From Apostichopus japonicus (taxonomy: Eukaryota; Echinodermata; Holothuroidea; Aspidochirotida; Stichopodidae), in contig NC_092575.1 in assembly GCF_037975245.1 (NCBI RefSeq), positions 821,001 to 885,000 of the forward strand: a DNA stretch of 64,000 nucleotides, read 5' to 3'. A program made the position numbers and the translations under genes. Below are positions 26,146-39,170 of the stretch, piece by piece; the first letter of the stretch is position 1, and the number at the start of each line of letters is the position of its first letter. The notes under the pieces were generated by a model. That model made no database searches. It saw nothing but the letters and a program-made list of their open reading frames with translations, and had not been told where the DNA came from.

Positions 26146-29100
26146 ATGCATAGATGGGTTGGAAGAGTTGCCATGGTTACCGGTGCAGCTAATGGTATCG
26201 GAGCTGCTACTGCCAAAATGCTGGTTGACAATGGCATGAAAGTAGCAGCAGTCAACTGGATGAAAGACTTCAAAGCATGTGAGGTGATTGCCATTTATTG
26301 TTTGCCCTTGTTATACTTGGAATGCATATATTTCCAAAGTGGAAAAGGAATACTGACAATTAAATGCCGATTCTAACACATTTACCTCTGTAGGGCAAGG
26401 TATCCAATCTAAGTAACTTGTCGTAGTTTGTTAGTTCAATACATACCAAGCTCTAAAGGAGATTTATGGGAAGCCAGAATTGCCTATACACTGTTCATGG
26501 CAAATCAATGCTCTGGTGGTTATTTGAATGACCCTCCTGCAGAAGATGCCCTGATATACTAAGGATTGTCAGTGACTCCAGTCACAGTCTTTAGCAATAA
26601 TTTCACCAAGTTACGTCAGAAACTCAAGTAATGCAAGTTTAGCTGTATAAAAATTAAAACAAAAAACCAATGGAACACAACCCATGATTAAGCAATTAAA
26701 TTAAGATTATTTTATAAACCCACATGAGGTTTCATTTGTTTGAAATTCTTATATCATTGATGTTTTAATTCTTTTTATAGGACCTGGCTGACAATCTGAA
26801 CAAAGGTCAAGCCGAACGCCGTCTGCTTCCAATCCTCTGTGACATATCCAAAGAAGATCAAGTCTTGTCGATGTTCAAGCAGATCAGAGCAGAATTTGGA
26901 AGGCTCGATGTGTGCGTCAATAGTGCAGGAGTTGGTCCCGTTGGTGGTGACTTGATAGAGGGCAACACAGAGAGTTGGAAGCTAATACTTGATGTATGAA
27001 AGTATGAGCATGTAGTGTTGTTGACACCTATAGTCACGACTGCAGACATTGTTAATTTCTCTGTATGATGACATGCATGTATATTCATGGTCTTTTGGGT
27101 TTTAATCCATCTCGGCCCTACGAATTGGAACCTCTGTGCATTCTGTTCCACAAATTCCAGCATTTGAATGATTTTCAACAGAAAGGCATATGTTTTAAAG
27201 TACTCTGTGTTTACTTTTTTCAAGAGAAGGCCACTTTTTATTGACAGTTTTTGTAATTTTTAAACCAAAGGTTACATTTTAAATGACAAGAAGAGGGCAC
27301 CTCAAATATATGAATATGAGAAATGAGATATTTCACAAGAATGGATTTTTATCCTAGCTGAGGTGCACTTACACCACCCCGGGCTGCAAGGCGGGACTGA
27401 TGTGGGTGCAAAGATATAGTCATAACCAGCAATATTTTGTACAAAGCATTCATTCACAGCTGGTATAGAGGGTGTAAGATAGCAAAGTAGCAGGTTATGA
27501 AACACTGCTGTAAGTAACTGATAGCAGGTAAATGTAATTGGCCAGCTTCTAAGTTAGGATGCCTACATTTTCCCTACAATTTTGACTTTATGATAGGGTT
27601 AATCACCCCCCAATAATCAATTCTTAGATGTGAATGTGTGTTTATTTACAGTAGTTCACAATACAGAATGTTTTCATATTTACATGTAGTTTTGGAAGTA
27701 ATACTCTTAATCTGGAGAATAAATGCATATGACATTTGATATGAAATTCATTTCATATTGCAGGTTAATGTGATAGGTCTTAGTCTATGCACCAGAGAAG
27801 CAATAAGATTGATGAGAGAGAGGACGGATAACAGTGGCTACGTAATTCACATTGGAAGGTAACACGTTACATCTAGAAACCCACGTTATTCACATCGGAA
27901 TGTAACACATTACATCTAGAGATCCACGTTATTCACATTGGAAGGTAACACGTTTTTATCTAGAAACCCCCTTTTTTAAAGTAAAAATGGAAATCACTTT
28001 GTCAACATGCTGGACTTTCTAAGTTCCCAACAATCGATATTTTTGCTACCTTTTTATACTGAAAAACTTCAGTTAAGTTAAAAACCAGTAAAGTTAGATT
28101 TAAATTGAAACCTATGTTCCATAGTAAAAGAGTAGTCATTGTCTGTTGGGCACACCAAACTGACTGTTTAAAAATCTTCTAACATTATTTCTTAAATTTT
28201 CCAGTCATTTTTCTGTTCATTATTGGCTTATATTTAATTGTTTTCCCTGTCAGCTACTGTGGTCACAGAATACCTAACAACCACCAGCTGCATTTCTATG
28301 CAGCTTCTAAGCATGCTGTCAAAGTACTCACTGAGGGTCTGAGGAGAGAGCTAAGAGCCATCAATTCTAATATCCGAATCTCGGTGAGTGGTAATTGAAA
28401 ACCCCAAATAAGCAACCTATTTAGATTGATAATAACTGCAGTTGGATAAAATGGGGAAGAGGGGGGGGGGGTGTAAGAGGGATATATATTATAGGTTTAC
28501 TAATAATCTAGAGAATTTAGTAGTCAATTATTTTTAATTTTTCAAGAGGCTGAGGATGGTGAAAATACATTGACAATGTCTAATCATCAGTGACTTGTTC
28601 AGAATCTCAATTTTGTTAATTAAGTTCACAGTTTTCATCTTCCATTTCAGAGTATCTCACCAGGAGCAGTTGACACACAATTTGGTTCCGATATAATTAC
28701 TGATCTCAGAACTCGACCAGTAAGTTACATTTTTTGTTCTTTCTCTCTAAAATCCAGAAAAAAGGGATCTTCTGTCCAATATTAACTTTGTAAACAATCA
28801 ATTTTGGGGCACATTTGGTCCAGAGAGGCTTCACAAAATCCGTCCCTGAAATGATAGAATTCGGGTCAGCTTAAATTAAATTAAATTTCATTCAATAATT
28901 GGCAAATGTGATATTTAGTACAGAAAATTGACTTTCTCCTTTCTACATTCTTGGATATGTTTAATAGTTTAACATATGGTTAAATGTTGAATCCGTTTAT
29001 CCACATTCTCTTGATAGAGTGTATCATCAGAAGATGTTGCTGATCAGGTGCTGCACTGTCTCAAACAGCCTCAACATGTTCAAGTAAGTAAAGGGTTTGT

Positions 29101-29971
29101 AAAGCAAATGAATAATTAGACCTTTCCTTGTAAAATTTGTTATTTGTGTAGTTCTGTTTTGGATATTAGACCATAACCAAAAAAAATTGTTCCAGGAAGT
29201 GGAGGGAGTGAGGGAGTTTCTTTTTTTTTTAGGGAGTTTTCATCAATGTGAGTTTCACAATCAATTGCAGTCGAATTTGGAGTGCATTACTTGGTTACTT
29301 TGGTGATGTCAACAACAAAAAAACTTAAAATGGGGAATTAAAAGAAATGTTCTGAATATCAAAACCTTTGCTTTCATGGTTGCTTGTGAACATAGTATCT
29401 CACAGAGGGGTTGCTGGATGGATATCAAACATTCTATGTGGATGCCCATGTTGAAATCAGGAAGCCTATTTTGGTGGTTTGTAAAAGGTCACTTGAGGTC
29501 AGCAGACAATGAAACATGATAAACATCATATTTCAAGAAAGGAAAAATGTATTTGCATGCATGTAGGTCTATATTGAGTAGATGAAACCTATTGTCTTTG
29601 TGAATGTTAAAGGTTATTTAAGGTTGCCAAATGTGAAAGAGGGAAACCTGGATGGCTCTTAAACTTTGTCTGTGGATGCCATTTGTTGCACAGATAAAGT
29701 TTGTCATTAGTGGAGGTGACATGTCATTTGAGATTAAACTGTGAGTGTGATTACCATATATCTCAAGAAGGAGAATTTGGGTGGTCATCATTCTTGTAGG
29801 TGCCCCACAATGTAATAATTGCTTTGTGCGTGGCAGAGGTCATTAATAGGTCATCAGAAACCAATACAGTAAGGAGGAAGTCTTTATTTGATCCTAAACA
29901 TTACACTAACTTTTTCATTTCTGATTCAGATCCTTGATGAAGTGATTCTTCCAACTTACCAAGCCGGATGA
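26146..29971 (+). CDS. DHRS11-like: DHRS11-like short-chain dehydrogenase, copy 1, altered active site
   Basis: Exons 26146-26283, 26781-26993, 27764-27858, 28254-28383, 28651-28719, 29018-29083 and 29930-29971 give 250 residues (human DHRS11 260). Classical SDR layout: NAD(P)-binding TGAANGIG at 12-19, VNV with the tetrad Asn at 119, and YAASK with Y164 and K168. The position 13 residues before the Tyr, normally the catalytic Ser, is Cys151 (GSYCGHR). The structural NNAG motif is NSAG (93-96), and the family's C-terminal RPT.QV ending is not kept. The exon phases match the neighbouring copy 2, showing common origin. Human DHRS11 reduces ketosteroids and dicarbonyls with NADPH; activity of this copy is uncertain. 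AATAAA at 30122-30127 is a likely polyadenylation signal. Confidence 0.92.
27838..27962 (+). repeat. Three-copy tandem repeat covering an exon end and splice donor
   Basis: A unit of about 50 bp containing ACGTAATTCACATTGGAAGG, then TAACACGTTACATCTAGA, occurs three times. The first copy spans the 3' end of SDR copy 1 exon 3 and its donor (GGAAG|GTAACA). The second has GGAATGTAACA and the third again GGAAGGTAACA. Confidence 0.85.
29380..29900. repeat. Degenerate intronic repeat with AGGTCA-like motifs
   Basis: The last intron of SDR copy 1 holds loosely repeated blocks of about 110 bp. They have recurring phrases such as GTGGATGCC, CATATTTCAAGAA or ATATCTCAAGAAGG, and GGTCA-type words. The units are too diverged for exact borders. 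A similar style of sequence is seen at about 32490-32770 and 51480-51720. Confidence 0.4.
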
Positions 29972-31948
29972 AGATGGCACTGTGAAGGACAATGGTTTCT
30001 CATTTTCATATCAGATGACATTGCTCCTGGTTTTCCTATTAATTTGCTGATGGGTTATAAATGGCTATTTAATTGAGGCTGCCAGCATGTTATTTATGCT
30101 GTTAATATTATCACAGCTCATAATAAAGGGAATTGATGGCTTTTTCCGGCTTCCATATTTGCCAAGCAAAGAGACATTAGCCATACCTAGTTTTACAGTT
30201 AGAAAAATTATTGATTCAAACTGTCAAGGCCTTGGGCCCTAAACTGAAACTGTGGGAGCTCATATTAAGGCTGAAGACTTTGATAGCTTTGTTCTGGATC
30301 AAGAGTTTGGGTCACACGATCTTGAAATACTGAAATATTAAAACAGGAACGCTGGTCAACTATACAAGGGGAAGAGGAACAATATTAGTTTACAGAGTCT
30401 ACGCTGATTTGCGAGGCTTCATATTTCATGTCTGTAGATAGTTTACACTATATAAAGAAATTCATATTTCCTTCAATTCTGCATAAATATATTCCTTATG
30501 TGCATCAGTCATTCCAGCTTGCTACGACAACATAGTCAATGTGCCTTATATGTAAGATTATGACCATACAATTCAAATGTAGATAAATAATGACAGCATT
30601 ATCATGATGTAATGTTAAAGCCAGCTGCTTTATTTCGTATGGAGAAATTGATGCTTAATATAACATATAATTATCTTTTATACAGTTTCTACTTTGCTAG
30701 TTGGTCTGGAACACGTAGCATTGTGAACCAATAACTGTATCCTTCATATCATCTCATAAGTTGAAAATGTATGTGGCAGTTAATATTAATCATTTTAGAC
30801 CGACTCAAAATGCCTAGTTTGGTACTTCATACTACTTCTTAATTAAAACTCCAAGGTTATGGTTTTAGATCTGAGCTCTTAAGCTGAAGGGGAGAGGATG
30901 TGCTTACTCTGGGTTTGCACTCTGTGTGTAGTTGTAATTTTGCCAGTTAATTTTACAAACATTCCATTGCTTAGGCATCTCTTCAAATTAAATTGGTTAA
31001 TTGTACCAATTGTGATTGTACACATTACAATTATTACATGCTGCCGTGAATATCTGTCCAAGGAGGGAATGGGAATTCTGTTCCGGATCAGTCGAGATCT
31101 TTCTATAAAACTTGTATAATCTTTTTCATCCCAAGCTATGATTAGTTCTGTAATAAACAATATCTTGAAGTTATGTTAGTTTGGTGCAAACATACATACC
31201 ATTCTGAATGAGGGGCATGAGAGAGGTGGAGGGGGGTATGGGACTCTCCCAAAAGCAAAGTTGGTAGTAATAAACTTTCATTTCCAACAGAACCAGGGAC
31301 AGTCCCAACAACTTATCAATTATTCATGTTTGTGGAGGTTTTATCACCTCTTAAATTTTGCAGGAATTTTGTGTGCCAGGAATTTGTTCAATATTTTGAA
31401 GAAACTAAGTAAAAAGTGGATGGAGAAATTTAAATTATTCAGTACTAAAAAATGCTTAAAATATCAGTGATATACAAGTAAAGCACCATGGTGAATCAAC
31501 TAATGCCTTAATTTCATTTGTGAAATTTATTAGACTTTCACTGAAATGAATATGATTCTCAATAAACCAACAGAAGACTCAACCTTTAATTTTGTTGTAT
31601 TCTTTTTTTCTCTTTTTATAGTTTCAAAGGAATAGTGGAAAATGAGACGGAATAGTGTATTTTTAAATCCACTATTCCGCTGGAATAGTGGTAAATATTC
31701 TAAAATTCGACCCCTGATCATAATGAATTGTTTGCTTATTTAAAACAAATATTTAGTTAGAAACATCTCAATAAATATAAAAAAGAATGGCGTAATGCTA
31801 TCATGATAAGAATACAAGAAGTATTGAGAAATGTATTCTCTTACAATTATTTGAGCTGCAATTTTCAGTTGTATGCATTAATGGAAGACTCTAATATAGT
31901 TTCATTAATATGTCCTCCCTTAGATATAAGTGTAAGAGAGATACTCCG
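29972..31948. other. Convergent intergenic region between the two SDR genes
   Basis: This holds the two facing 3' UTRs. Plus-strand AATAAA at 30122-30127 and 31152-31157 and minus-strand AATAAA (TTTATT at 31526-31531) are candidate polyadenylation signals. The short open frames at 30879-31160 and 31261-31470 match no family I recognise. Confidence 0.5.
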
Positions 31949-34900
31949 TCAGTGAACCTGCTGGGTTGGCCTCACCAGAATGTCATGAATCTGAAAAAAA
32001 GGGAGAGCAAAACACAATTGTCTCTTACAAAATCATTTTCAAAGAGCAAAAAACATATAATCAATGACTGGAACTAAAGAACTGTTAGATATGCTAAAAT
32101 GGTCACAGTGTACAGAAAAAACTTGAAGCAATTTTCGTCAGTTTTTTATTGTCTGTTTTGCATGGCTTGCTTGATTCTTGTTTACACAAGGTTTCATAAT
32201 AATAATAAGTAATATTTATATAACACATAATCAGAAAAGCTGCTCAAAGCACTTTACAAATGTAAAACCTAAAAACAAATAGTAACAAAAACCAAAATAG
32301 ATTCAAAATAACTTCATGGTGACAAACATTGAACATGTGTCAAGTGTCAATACGTTTGGGCCTTGATCTCAGTCTCAAGTCATTTTATTTCTTTCCTTAG
32401 GAGGCAAATTAAAAGCACCCACACTATGATAGTGAAATATGTGTGTGTGATACCTTGGCTTGTTAACACTATAGCTCAAGAATTAACATTAACATTACAC
32501 TTGGTGTGTAGATCCACTTTGGTAAGAAGATAACTATTTTTGTCCATGGTGGTCAAAGTTCATCTGAGTTCAAAGTTTTGAAGATGTTGTAAACACAGTT
32601 AATGTCAAAAAAAGTAAGCTTGGATGAACTTACTTTGTTTGAGGGTCTACCTTTGTGGATACAAGAACTGTTTTCTTGTAAACATTAATAACTGAAAAGA
32701 TGCAGCTGGGATCCACCTTAGTGGATACACAAACCAAATTGTTTTGATGAGGTCAAAGGTCATTTGCTGTCGATAGGTCTTTAGTATTACAGTAGTTCTC
32801 TTAAAACTTTGGTTAACTTGATTTCTGCTTTCATACATCATATGGAAAAGAGTATTGTCTTACCTGCACATGTGCTGGCTGACAAATACAAGTCCACACA
32901 AGTTGTGCAATGTCTTCAGGACTAACAGTCTGTATGGAAAGGAAGTGATCAGACACTAACAGGAATACCATGAAATTAATTTGAAACATAATAAAGCAGT
33001 ACACTCACCACATAATACTGAATGTGAATGTATTAGAGGTGTGTCGAAGGGACAGGTAGGATGTAGGGAAGGAGAAAAGGGAGGGCTGGGGCAAGTCCCT
33101 CTACCATATTTATCATGAATCTGCCCACCCAGCAATGAAGGAAACACACAAAGGAATATGTATATCTAGAATGCCAACTTTTAAGGTGCTTTCAAATGTT
33201 TCCACTGAATATTTATATACTTACTTGCTTGGAGGACATAAATTCATCAAAGTCCCCTTTCATGGCAACCTTATTGAAGTCCGTCTCTACGAGACCTGGA
33301 GACAAGCTCTGTTAGAAACAACCAAACATAAAAGTTACAAAGCAAATTTAAAGCTTATTCACAGTAGTTAAAACAATAGAACTGATAGCAACCTTTGGTG
33401 CCAAAAAATAAATAAATCTTGTAGGGCAAGAAAACCCCCTTAGGCCCTTTTCTCAGGATGGACATATGCCAACATTTGTGCCCCAAGAAAGCTTAAACTC
33501 TTGCTATAAGCCTGGCTGCAACCTCATTTCGGCTGAGATTTAATAACGAAACTGGATTAAGTCATTGTTAAGTTTTTTCTCGTTCCTTACAATAAGGGCT
33601 GAGAAACATTTCCCTCTCTTACCCTCCTTCTCTACCCTTTTCAGCGAGACTTACCGAAACTCGAATGTTTGACTTGATAGCTCGAAGTTCTTGCCTCAAG
33701 CCTTCTGTACAAGCATTCACGGCATACTTTGATGCGGAATAGAAGTGGAGGAGACTACTTCCTGGGACTCTGTGGCCGGAGAAGCTGCAAATTGAAAGTT
33801 TAGGTTGATGGACCATTAATGGCTGATGAAGTTTATGGAAGTGTGTCAACTTTAAAACTAGGTTGCATTTTGCTAAATTTATGGATGGGTACCTTACAGG
33901 CCCCATAACAACTTACACTGTTTGACCAACAGAAAAAATCTATACCAAACAGTTGCTATCACTCTATTTCAAATTCCCCAAATAACAGTTAGTGGCTCTT
34001 CCCCAAAAGGAAATTGTTATACAAACAATGTCTAATAAAATTTAAAAAAAAGTGTTTATGTATACACTTATGTTACAAATGCAAACAAACCACAACTTAA
34101 CAGATGAATAGATCAGACAATTGTTTATAAATGATACTTAAGTGGATTTCTTTATTATAATCGTTTGATATTGTTAATCCTTGCCAGTGATAAAATACAC
34201 ATTTTGGTTGACCCAGGACAGTGCAACAACTCCCAGTGCATGAGAGGTGTTTACCCTTTCCCTATTGTCTCCTGACGTTGGGGGAAACGTGCTCTTATCT
34301 TATTCAGTCTAATAATTCATTCGGGCAGCTACTTTCTAATATTTACCTGCTGATGTGGATTACGTGACCATCATCTATGCCCTTTTCTCTCATCAGTTTT
34401 ATCGATTCTCTCGTACAAATGCAGAGTCCAATCACGTTCACCTGCCATGCAAAAAGGAAATGATATCATTTATACTAACTGCACACAGTTCATCAAAATG
34501 TCTGTACTATCAGTTATTTCAATGTCCAAACAAGATTAATTTGGACCACACAATGTCTATGGTCCTAGCTCATCTAAAGAAACCTTGCTCTCCCTTGAAG
34601 ACCATATCTGGCAATTCAATATCAGAACTGCTTCATGTGGCTCTCTCCTTCATGTGAGTACCATGAATAACATGGTAAAGATCATGCTTAGAATTATAGA
34701 TTTGCACATTTATTTTATTATGGATGATAGGATGAGATCTTGACCATGAATATCTCAAACTCACAATTTACATATTATGAAACAGAGAATTATATATGTC
34801 AAGTGAATAGCTTGTACAAACATGGGACAGTGAACATACATATTCATATCATGTTAAGTATTTAATATGTAAAAGATGACTAATTACATCAAGAGAGTAT

Positions 34901-36222
34901 CTTGTTTAAACATATCAAAGAACATGAATATTCATATCATCTTACTATTCATGATGTACCAGATGACTAGATGCATTGGTGAGGAAGATCTCAAACTCAC
35001 AATTAATCATATATCAAAGGGTTGAAAAACAGTACACTTCTCCCTTCAAGTGAGTTCCTTATATTAACATATCAATGGATATGCATATTCATATCATGTT
35101 GCTATACATGATGCCTAATGGCAGGATACAATGGTGAAAGGTTGATGAGGAAGGTCTCAAACTCACAATGTATAAGTTATAGAAAGGTTGACAATAATGT
35201 CTCACTTCAAATCTTGCATGTACACATAACAGCAATTGTGCATATTCATATGATCGAGTGTATTCATGTAAAAGATGACTGCCCCCAGACAAGTGTTATG
35301 TACTACTAACAAGTCACAATGTAAAGCACTTACAGTATGACTACCCTGTTGCAATGAGACAGGTTCAAAAAGGTTCATACTGTCAGTATGAGTGCTTTAC
35401 AGCATGATCTGAGTGTACAGTATGGAGTGGTACAAGCATTACAATCTGTCCCAACTTGCTTTGAATGGTACCGACCATTATTTGACTAGCATCTTTGGGA
35501 GCAGGTTTGGTGAACTTTATATGACTAATTACCATTTTCTCCACATAAGGAAGTCTTGTGCACTGAGCCTTACATTGATTATTTGTTGCCAAGATTCTGT
35601 GCTCCCATCCAGAAGACCAGCATTGCCTAGATTTATACCGGCATTGTTGATACAGATGTCCACACGTCCAAACTCACTTCTGATTTTATTGAACATCTCA
35701 AGAACTTGGGCCTCTTGAGAAACATCGCACTGGACTGGGAGGACAGAGGACTCGGCTTTATTTTGGTTGAGTTCTGCAGCAAGGGTCTACAAAATAAATT
35801 AAAAACCAAAAATGTAGTACTTATAGCTAACATCTGTAAAACAGAATTCTACAAACACTTGAACAAGTACATGGAGATCAAAAGTGGATCTGCAGGGGGA
35901 CTCAGGCTAATTTAAAGCAAACAATCGGAGTAAGGATAGAACACTCTGAATAGTTTTCATGATTTGTGTATATTTCTTTTATTTGCATTATACATAGCTC
36001 AAGCTCAGTTCCATCACTCCAGGAATATTACACTTTTTATTGAAGCACTTATAGTGTACATGGAACTCAATTGAGCCCTACCTGTAAACCCTCCAGCTTC
36101 CTTGCACAAACAACAACTTTCATGCCTTCCTTCACCAAAAGTCTAACAGTGGCCTCTCCAATACCAGCAGATCCCCCAGTTACTATGGCGACCCGTCCAA
36201 CCCATCTTGATGAATTTGCCAT
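31949..36222 (-). CDS. DHRS11-like: DHRS11-like short-chain dehydrogenase, copy 2, intact active site
   Basis: Exons 36082-36222, 35574-35786, 34347-34441, 33655-33784, 33225-33308, 32864-32929 and 31949-31990 give 256 residues. Every conserved SDR motif is present: TGGSAGIG at 15-22, CAR in the cofactor-specificity region (basic, consistent with NADP(H)), NNAG at 94-97, VNV with N120, Ser152 in SFSGHR, YSASK with Y165 and K169, SLSPG, and the DHRS11-type ending RPTQQV. It is closest to DHRS11, the cytosolic 17-beta-hydroxysteroid/dicarbonyl reductase. Exon sizes 213, 95, 130, 66 and 42 are identical to copy 1, while exon 5 is 84 nt against 69. The gene lies tail-to-tail with copy 1, so an inverted duplication is likely. 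Confidence 0.95.
34735..35285. repeat. Degenerate tandem repeat in SDR copy 2 intron 2
   Basis: Phrases CTCAAACTCACAAT and CATATTCATATCATG recur about three to four times each at roughly 100-230-bp spacing. Intervening AAAGATGACT and ATCAA-rich sequence also recurs. Units are diverged and borders are approximate. Confidence 0.6.
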
Positions 36223-37424
36223 GGTTGACTGCCAATCTCAATATTCTTGCTATAAAAGATATACATTAAAAATGGAATATTTGTATTTATTTCCATGCTT
36301 TGTTTGTCATTAATACTTGAGTATGCTCACGGAGATCTGTGAAAGGTTTTTGGTATTAACAGGATTCGATAGTAGTCATTTATAATAAATAAAACATAAC
36401 TAAAAAAAACTTTAAAATGGGAAAAACAATTGACCAGTACTACAGTAACGCCTGGGATGGACCTAATATAAATTGTTAACACTCATTTCATTGCTACAAC
36501 GTCTGTACATGCAAAGCACTGGATATGTAACGGCTTGGAACTTTGGGGAAAGTGGGTAAGTTTGACGCACTTCAATACCAAAATGACAACATGACTCAGC
36601 ATATGTTAGGAGCGCCTATTCTCCTACCCTGCTGTAGCCTACTACATGTATAGCCCTACTGTGGTACAATGTCTAAAGTTAGGCTAGTCCAGTCCTCCTC
36701 GTTTCCCGCATATAAACCTCAGTGCAACTGATAGTGATAGAACATACTACTACAGGTCTACTATATACTGTAATATAAGCCCTAATCCTAATTTAAACTT
36801 AGATTAAGTTAGGCTATCTCTGAACACACACATTATTACTATTAGTGTCCCAGTGTGACTGTATTTACTAGGTGACAGCTCAAATGTAACTTGACTATGG
36901 AGAGTAACATATAGTAATCTATTTGGGGACTAATTGCTTGAGGTTGGCTGATATTGGGAATACACAATCAAGAACCTGAATCAATGTTGGATGATACAAA
37001 GCTGACAAGGTGCAGCTAAACTTGTATGTTAATTATTGTTTAAAAATTCGGGTCGAGGCGGTTTCTGAGCCAACAACAGGTAACCTAATGCAATTATTCC
37101 TATTCTAAGCCTGCACCACGAAATTTATTAAAAGCATTCTTTTTTAACAAAATATTGCAAAAGCGATATTTGGTTTGTAGAATAACATGAACCTATGGAG
37201 ACTTTTGTGTTTGTGATAACCAATGTTCACCACAGAAATTTATACATACTAACTCCATAAATACCCTAAAGTTTAAACGTTTTATGCTCTTTTTAATAAT
37301 TGTTCCATCTTACATTTTTGCCGTTCAGTTGTCAGGTTTGAATGCATTTTCTTTTTCATTGCCATCTTATTGTTCACGTTTGTATTATTAATATTCTTAT
37401 TTTGAATATGATTATTTTTTCAAA

Positions 37425-37690
37425 GTGGCTATTCTTACGACTGTTCGTAAAAATAATTTCCGACTACACATGCGCAGTTGCTATATTTATGACAGGAGAA
37501 CTATTTTTTACGACCAGGAGTAACAATAATTTCCGGTTAGGGTTAGTGTTAGGATTGGGGTTCAGGGTTAAAGTTAGGGTTACCCCTACTACAAGCGCAG
37601 TTGCTTTATTGACTTTACTGCGCTTGAATTCGCCTTTGTCGTAAGAATAGTTTATAAATAATTGTTACGACTAGTCGTAAGAATAGCCAC
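37425..37690. mobile_element. 266-bp inverted-repeat (MITE-like) element
   Basis: Ends are GTGGCTATTCTTACGAC and its exact reverse complement, 17 bp. Inside are further inverted pieces (GTCGTAAGAATAG near 37638) and a TTAGGG-rich stretch at about 37534-37581. No coding capacity is seen. No clear target-site duplication is visible at these limits, so the true borders may differ. Confidence 0.65.
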
Positions 37691-38213
37691 GGCCTTATTT
37701 TTTATTCTACTTTCAGCTTTTATATTTCAGGGCCTGGGGGGGGGGGAATGATCTTTACGCTAACGGAGTTTACCCGTTAAGGTTAAATATATAAATAAAT
37801 AAATAAATACATACATAGGCTATTACATAGAAGCCATATCGCACCATATTACAGCTATTTGAAGGTCGCTCGCGCCCTACTTGATACACCCAACACAATG
37901 ACTCGCGCAAAGGGTGCCTACGTTATAGTAACGAGGTTACGACCAAATCTTACAGGCATGCGACATGGTCGCAATTTACACATGTGATTCATTGTTGGTA
38001 GCTAAATACGAAGTAACGTCTAAGAAAGACAATTTGGATGACAACGTGATAGGCTTTTAGCAAGTTGTATTAAATTGTTGCCAACATACCAGCATTTATT
38101 CCACTTATGGCGGGCCTACAATCATGCAGTCCAACAGTCTATATTTCGTTGCTATTTCTCGGGCCCTATATCTATGGAACGCGAAAAGGGAACACTTATT
38201 TCGTTGTCTAAAC

Positions 38214-38621
38214 CAGGGTTGTCCAACCTTTTGCAGGGAAGGGTCACATGGAATGATTATGATGAAGGAGAGGGCCGCATGAACCCTACGCTCGATTTTT
38301 CGATTTTTTGACCGAAGCCCAAGGCAACAAAATGTGAGCACTGCGCGCGGAGCGCACTGATTTAGTTTCTTCCCTGATAAAACAGATGAATAAAGTACAA
38401 CCGCCCCCCCCCCACCCCTCCGCTGAGATTGTCACACAAATTAACTGACCTGTATGCATTTTTTGGGACCGAGAAGGTTCGAATGATTGATCATAAAGCT
38501 TCAAATTGTTATCAATAAATCTGCTCACTAAAATTTCGCACCGTATACAAGCATCTCTGGCGGGCCGGACGCAACCCTGCGGCGGGCCGGACTGTGGCCC
38601 GCCGTAGGTTGGACAACCCTG
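38214..38621. mobile_element. Non-autonomous hAT-type DNA transposon, 408 bp
   Basis: Terminal inverted repeats CAGGGTTGTCCAACC (15 bp, perfect) are flanked by an 8-bp target duplication GTCTAAAC at 38206-38213 and 38622-38629. The CAGGG start, the 8-bp duplication and internal GGGCCGCATG/GCGGGCCGG sequences are typical of hAT elements. There is no transposase frame. Confidence 0.92.
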
Positions 38622-39071
38622 GTCTAAACTAAAGTTTGTTGTTGTCTAGACTAAACTCAAGTTGTGGCTGCTGTGTTGCCATGCTGTTGCTCAAACTCAC
38701 ATTGATTTCTAAACTTCCATTGTTGCCATCGGCGCTATTCAACAATTATTCAACCACGTAGTATTAAAAAAATAGGCGTTTCGCACGAAATTAACAAACA
38801 ACACCAGCGCAGGAGAATGCATGATACGTAGGCAGCTATCACTACTACTACTAGACCTACTACTGTTACAACAGGGAGTTCCATAACAACTCCATGGTTA
38901 CACCTAGAGCCATATCGGTAGGCTACTCTTACTACTGCTATGTCTAGACTCATCAATGGAAAGAATTCTAAACAGTCTAGACTACTCACATATCCTAATT
39001 AATGACGTGCATATAGTACGCATATGCAGCGCAAGTTGAATTTGGAGCAATTGTATGTATGTATATATTTT

Positions 39072-39170
39072 AGATCCTCCTGCAAGCAGGAACTCGCGAA
39101 GAAGCCTTAGTAGCTCATCAAAGCCGCAAGCTGACCGAAATCAGTATCTTAGATTCATTTTTCAGTCAGA
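39072..39170 (+). repeat. Dispersed repeat copy A
   Basis: About 100 bp beginning AGATCCTCCTGCAAGCAGG and including CTCGCGAAGAAGCC and GCCGCAAGCTGACCGAA. It recurs in inverted orientation at about 47725-47818. Its family is not recognised. Confidence 0.75.

Noticed and set aside
37534-37581. Interstitial telomere
   Set aside because: Only a few imperfect TTAGGG-like units are present and they lie inside an inverted-repeat element, so a chromosome-end fusion is not supported.
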